DNA from: Candidatus Uhrbacteria bacterium
GTDB taxonomy: Bacteria > Patescibacteriota > Patescibacteriia > 2-12-FULL-60-25
Length of the DNA: 64,000 bases
Reading direction: 5' to 3'
Assembly: GCA_030649995.1 (NCBI GenBank)
Contig: JAUSEV010000013.1
Coordinates: 1 to 64,000 of the forward strand
Part shown: positions 63,330 through 64,000 of the stretch, in pieces
Position numbering within the stretch: the stretch's first letter is position 1
Layout: each line of letters begins with the position of its first letter
Notes under the pieces: generated by a model
What the model was told of the DNA's origin: nothing
Databases searched by the model: none
The model's input: the letters and a program-made list of their open reading frames with translations, nothing else
Program-made: the position numbers and the translations under genes

Positions 63330-64000
63330 ATGTCCTACGCCATTTCCGCCACGGTGCGCACAAATTTAGCCAAACGCTCAAGAGACGAGCAAAAAACCGG
63401 TCGAATCGGGGCGGTTGTTTATGGTCATGGGATCGCTTCCCAATCCATCTCCGTGGGTCATTCGGAATTTGTAAAACTTTTGCGCGCCGCCGGATATTCT
63501 TCGCTGGTTGATCTGACCTTGGGCGATCAATCGCCGGTCAAAGTGCTTATCAAAGAGGTGCAGATGCATCCGATTAAGGTTGAACCGACGCACATCGATT
63601 TTTATCAAGTACGCATGGATGAGGAGCTGACCGCCAATATTCCGTTAAAGTTTGTCGGCGAATCGCGTGCTGTCAAAGAGGATGGAGGAACGCTCATCAA
63701 GTCACTCGATCACATTGAGGTACGTTGTTTGCCGGCTGATCTGCCGCATGAGATTGAGGTGGATTTGTCCTCGCTCGTTACGTTTGAGGTTGCCGTTACG
63801 GTTGGCGGACTCGCCTTACCATCGGGCGTGAAGCTTGTGACCGATGCCGGCATAACCGTCGCCACCGTAGCCCGACCGCTCACGGAAGAAGAATTAAAGA
63901 AGCTGGACGAACCTGCCGTGGCCGATGTGACGGCGGTCAAAACCGAGGGCGAAGAAAAGAAAGCGGCCGAAGAAGCCAAGAAAGCGGAAGAAGCCGCAGC
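63330..64000 (+). CDS. rplY: 50S ribosomal protein L25/CTC (3' end beyond window)
   Basis: The first 223 codons of a general-stress-type L25 that binds 5S rRNA. The L25 domain starts with ISATVRTNLAKRSRDEQKTG and RIGAVVYGHGI, followed by MHPIKVEPTHIDFYQV. The TL5/CTC C-terminal beta domain follows (IPLKFVGESRAVKEDGGTLI then EVRCLPADLPHEIEVDLSSL). After that comes a Lys/Glu/Ala-rich tail (EEKKAAEEAKKAEEA) that runs off the window edge. There is no Shine-Dalgarno sequence, because the leader is a heptamer array. Confidence 0.93.
   Translation, partial: MSYAISATVRTNLAKRSRDEQKTGRIGAVVYGHGIASQSISVGHSEFVKLLRAAGYSSLVDLTLGDQSPVKVLIKEVQMHPIKVEPTHIDFYQVRMDEELTANIPLKFVGESRAVKEDGGTLIKSLDHIEVRCLPADLPHEIEVDLSSLVTFEVAVTVGGLALPSGVKLVTDAGITVATVARPLTEEELKKLDEPAVADVTAVKTEGEEKKAAEEAKKAEEAA

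Overview
The window reads like a piece of a Patescibacteria (Candidate Phyla Radiation) genome. This is an inference from gene content and form, not from a tree. The evidence is a compact infA-rpmJ-rpsM-rpsK-rpsD-rpoA-rplQ-rplM-rpsI block, an RNA polymerase alpha subunit of only the N-terminal domain, an alanyl-tRNA synthetase without its C-terminal domain, very large wall-surface proteins, a Hint-domain lipoprotein, a Cas2-like/PaaX-like regulator with no CRISPR array, and no biosynthetic operons. TGA acts as a normal stop, so the recoded Gracilibacteria/SR1 code does not apply.

Layout. 1-6.4 kb: a Cas2/PaaX-like gene between two copies of one perfect palindrome, an atypical orphan gene, mnmA, a GAF-like membrane protein, alaS and a convergent Nudix gene. 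6.4-11.1 kb: translation and transcription operon. 11.2-18.7 kb: two giant adjacent genes, an M48-type metallopeptidase protein (993 aa) and a 1505-aa protein ending in an ABC1/UbiB-type kinase. 18.7-25.1 kb: surface-glycan cluster (flippase, GT4, NYN nuclease, APH-like kinase, GT2, Wzy/WaaL-like ligase). 25.2-34.3 kb: a 3015-aa surface protein with a peptidoglycan-binding domain. 34.3-41.7 kb: fmt, an orphan gene, and a leftward operon of ECF sigma factor, membrane protein and MacAB-like export system with two small exported proteins. 41.8-42.6 kb: a tRNA-Asn gene split by a group I intron that carries an HNH endonuclease, with a broken tRNA start just upstream. 43-56 kb: lipoproteins, surface proteins, an ABC-F ATPase, a flavoprotein and a cold-shock protein. 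56-64 kb: a CDP-alcohol phosphotransferase, tRNA-Thr and tRNA-Gly, a RodA/FtsW protein, gyrB and the start of rplY (cut by the window edge).

The most unusual property is repeat load. At least ten arrays of period-7 repeats, drawn from a few related heptamers, fill intergenic gaps or lie in frame inside genes (mnmA, flippase, GT4, gyrB), and one contains the rpoA stop codon. Several families of small palindromic or direct-repeat elements are also inserted in frame in mnmA, alaS, the UbiB-like giant, the O-antigen-ligase-like gene and the flavoprotein gene. A second pattern is a set of seven single genes (1079, 35348, 46676, 52011, 56087, 59191, 60347) with GC-richer codons and a GGAG ribosome-binding site. 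Most of them have their own intrinsic terminator and several have a TTGACA-type promoter, whereas most core genes here show no Shine-Dalgarno sequence. They look like separately acquired units.
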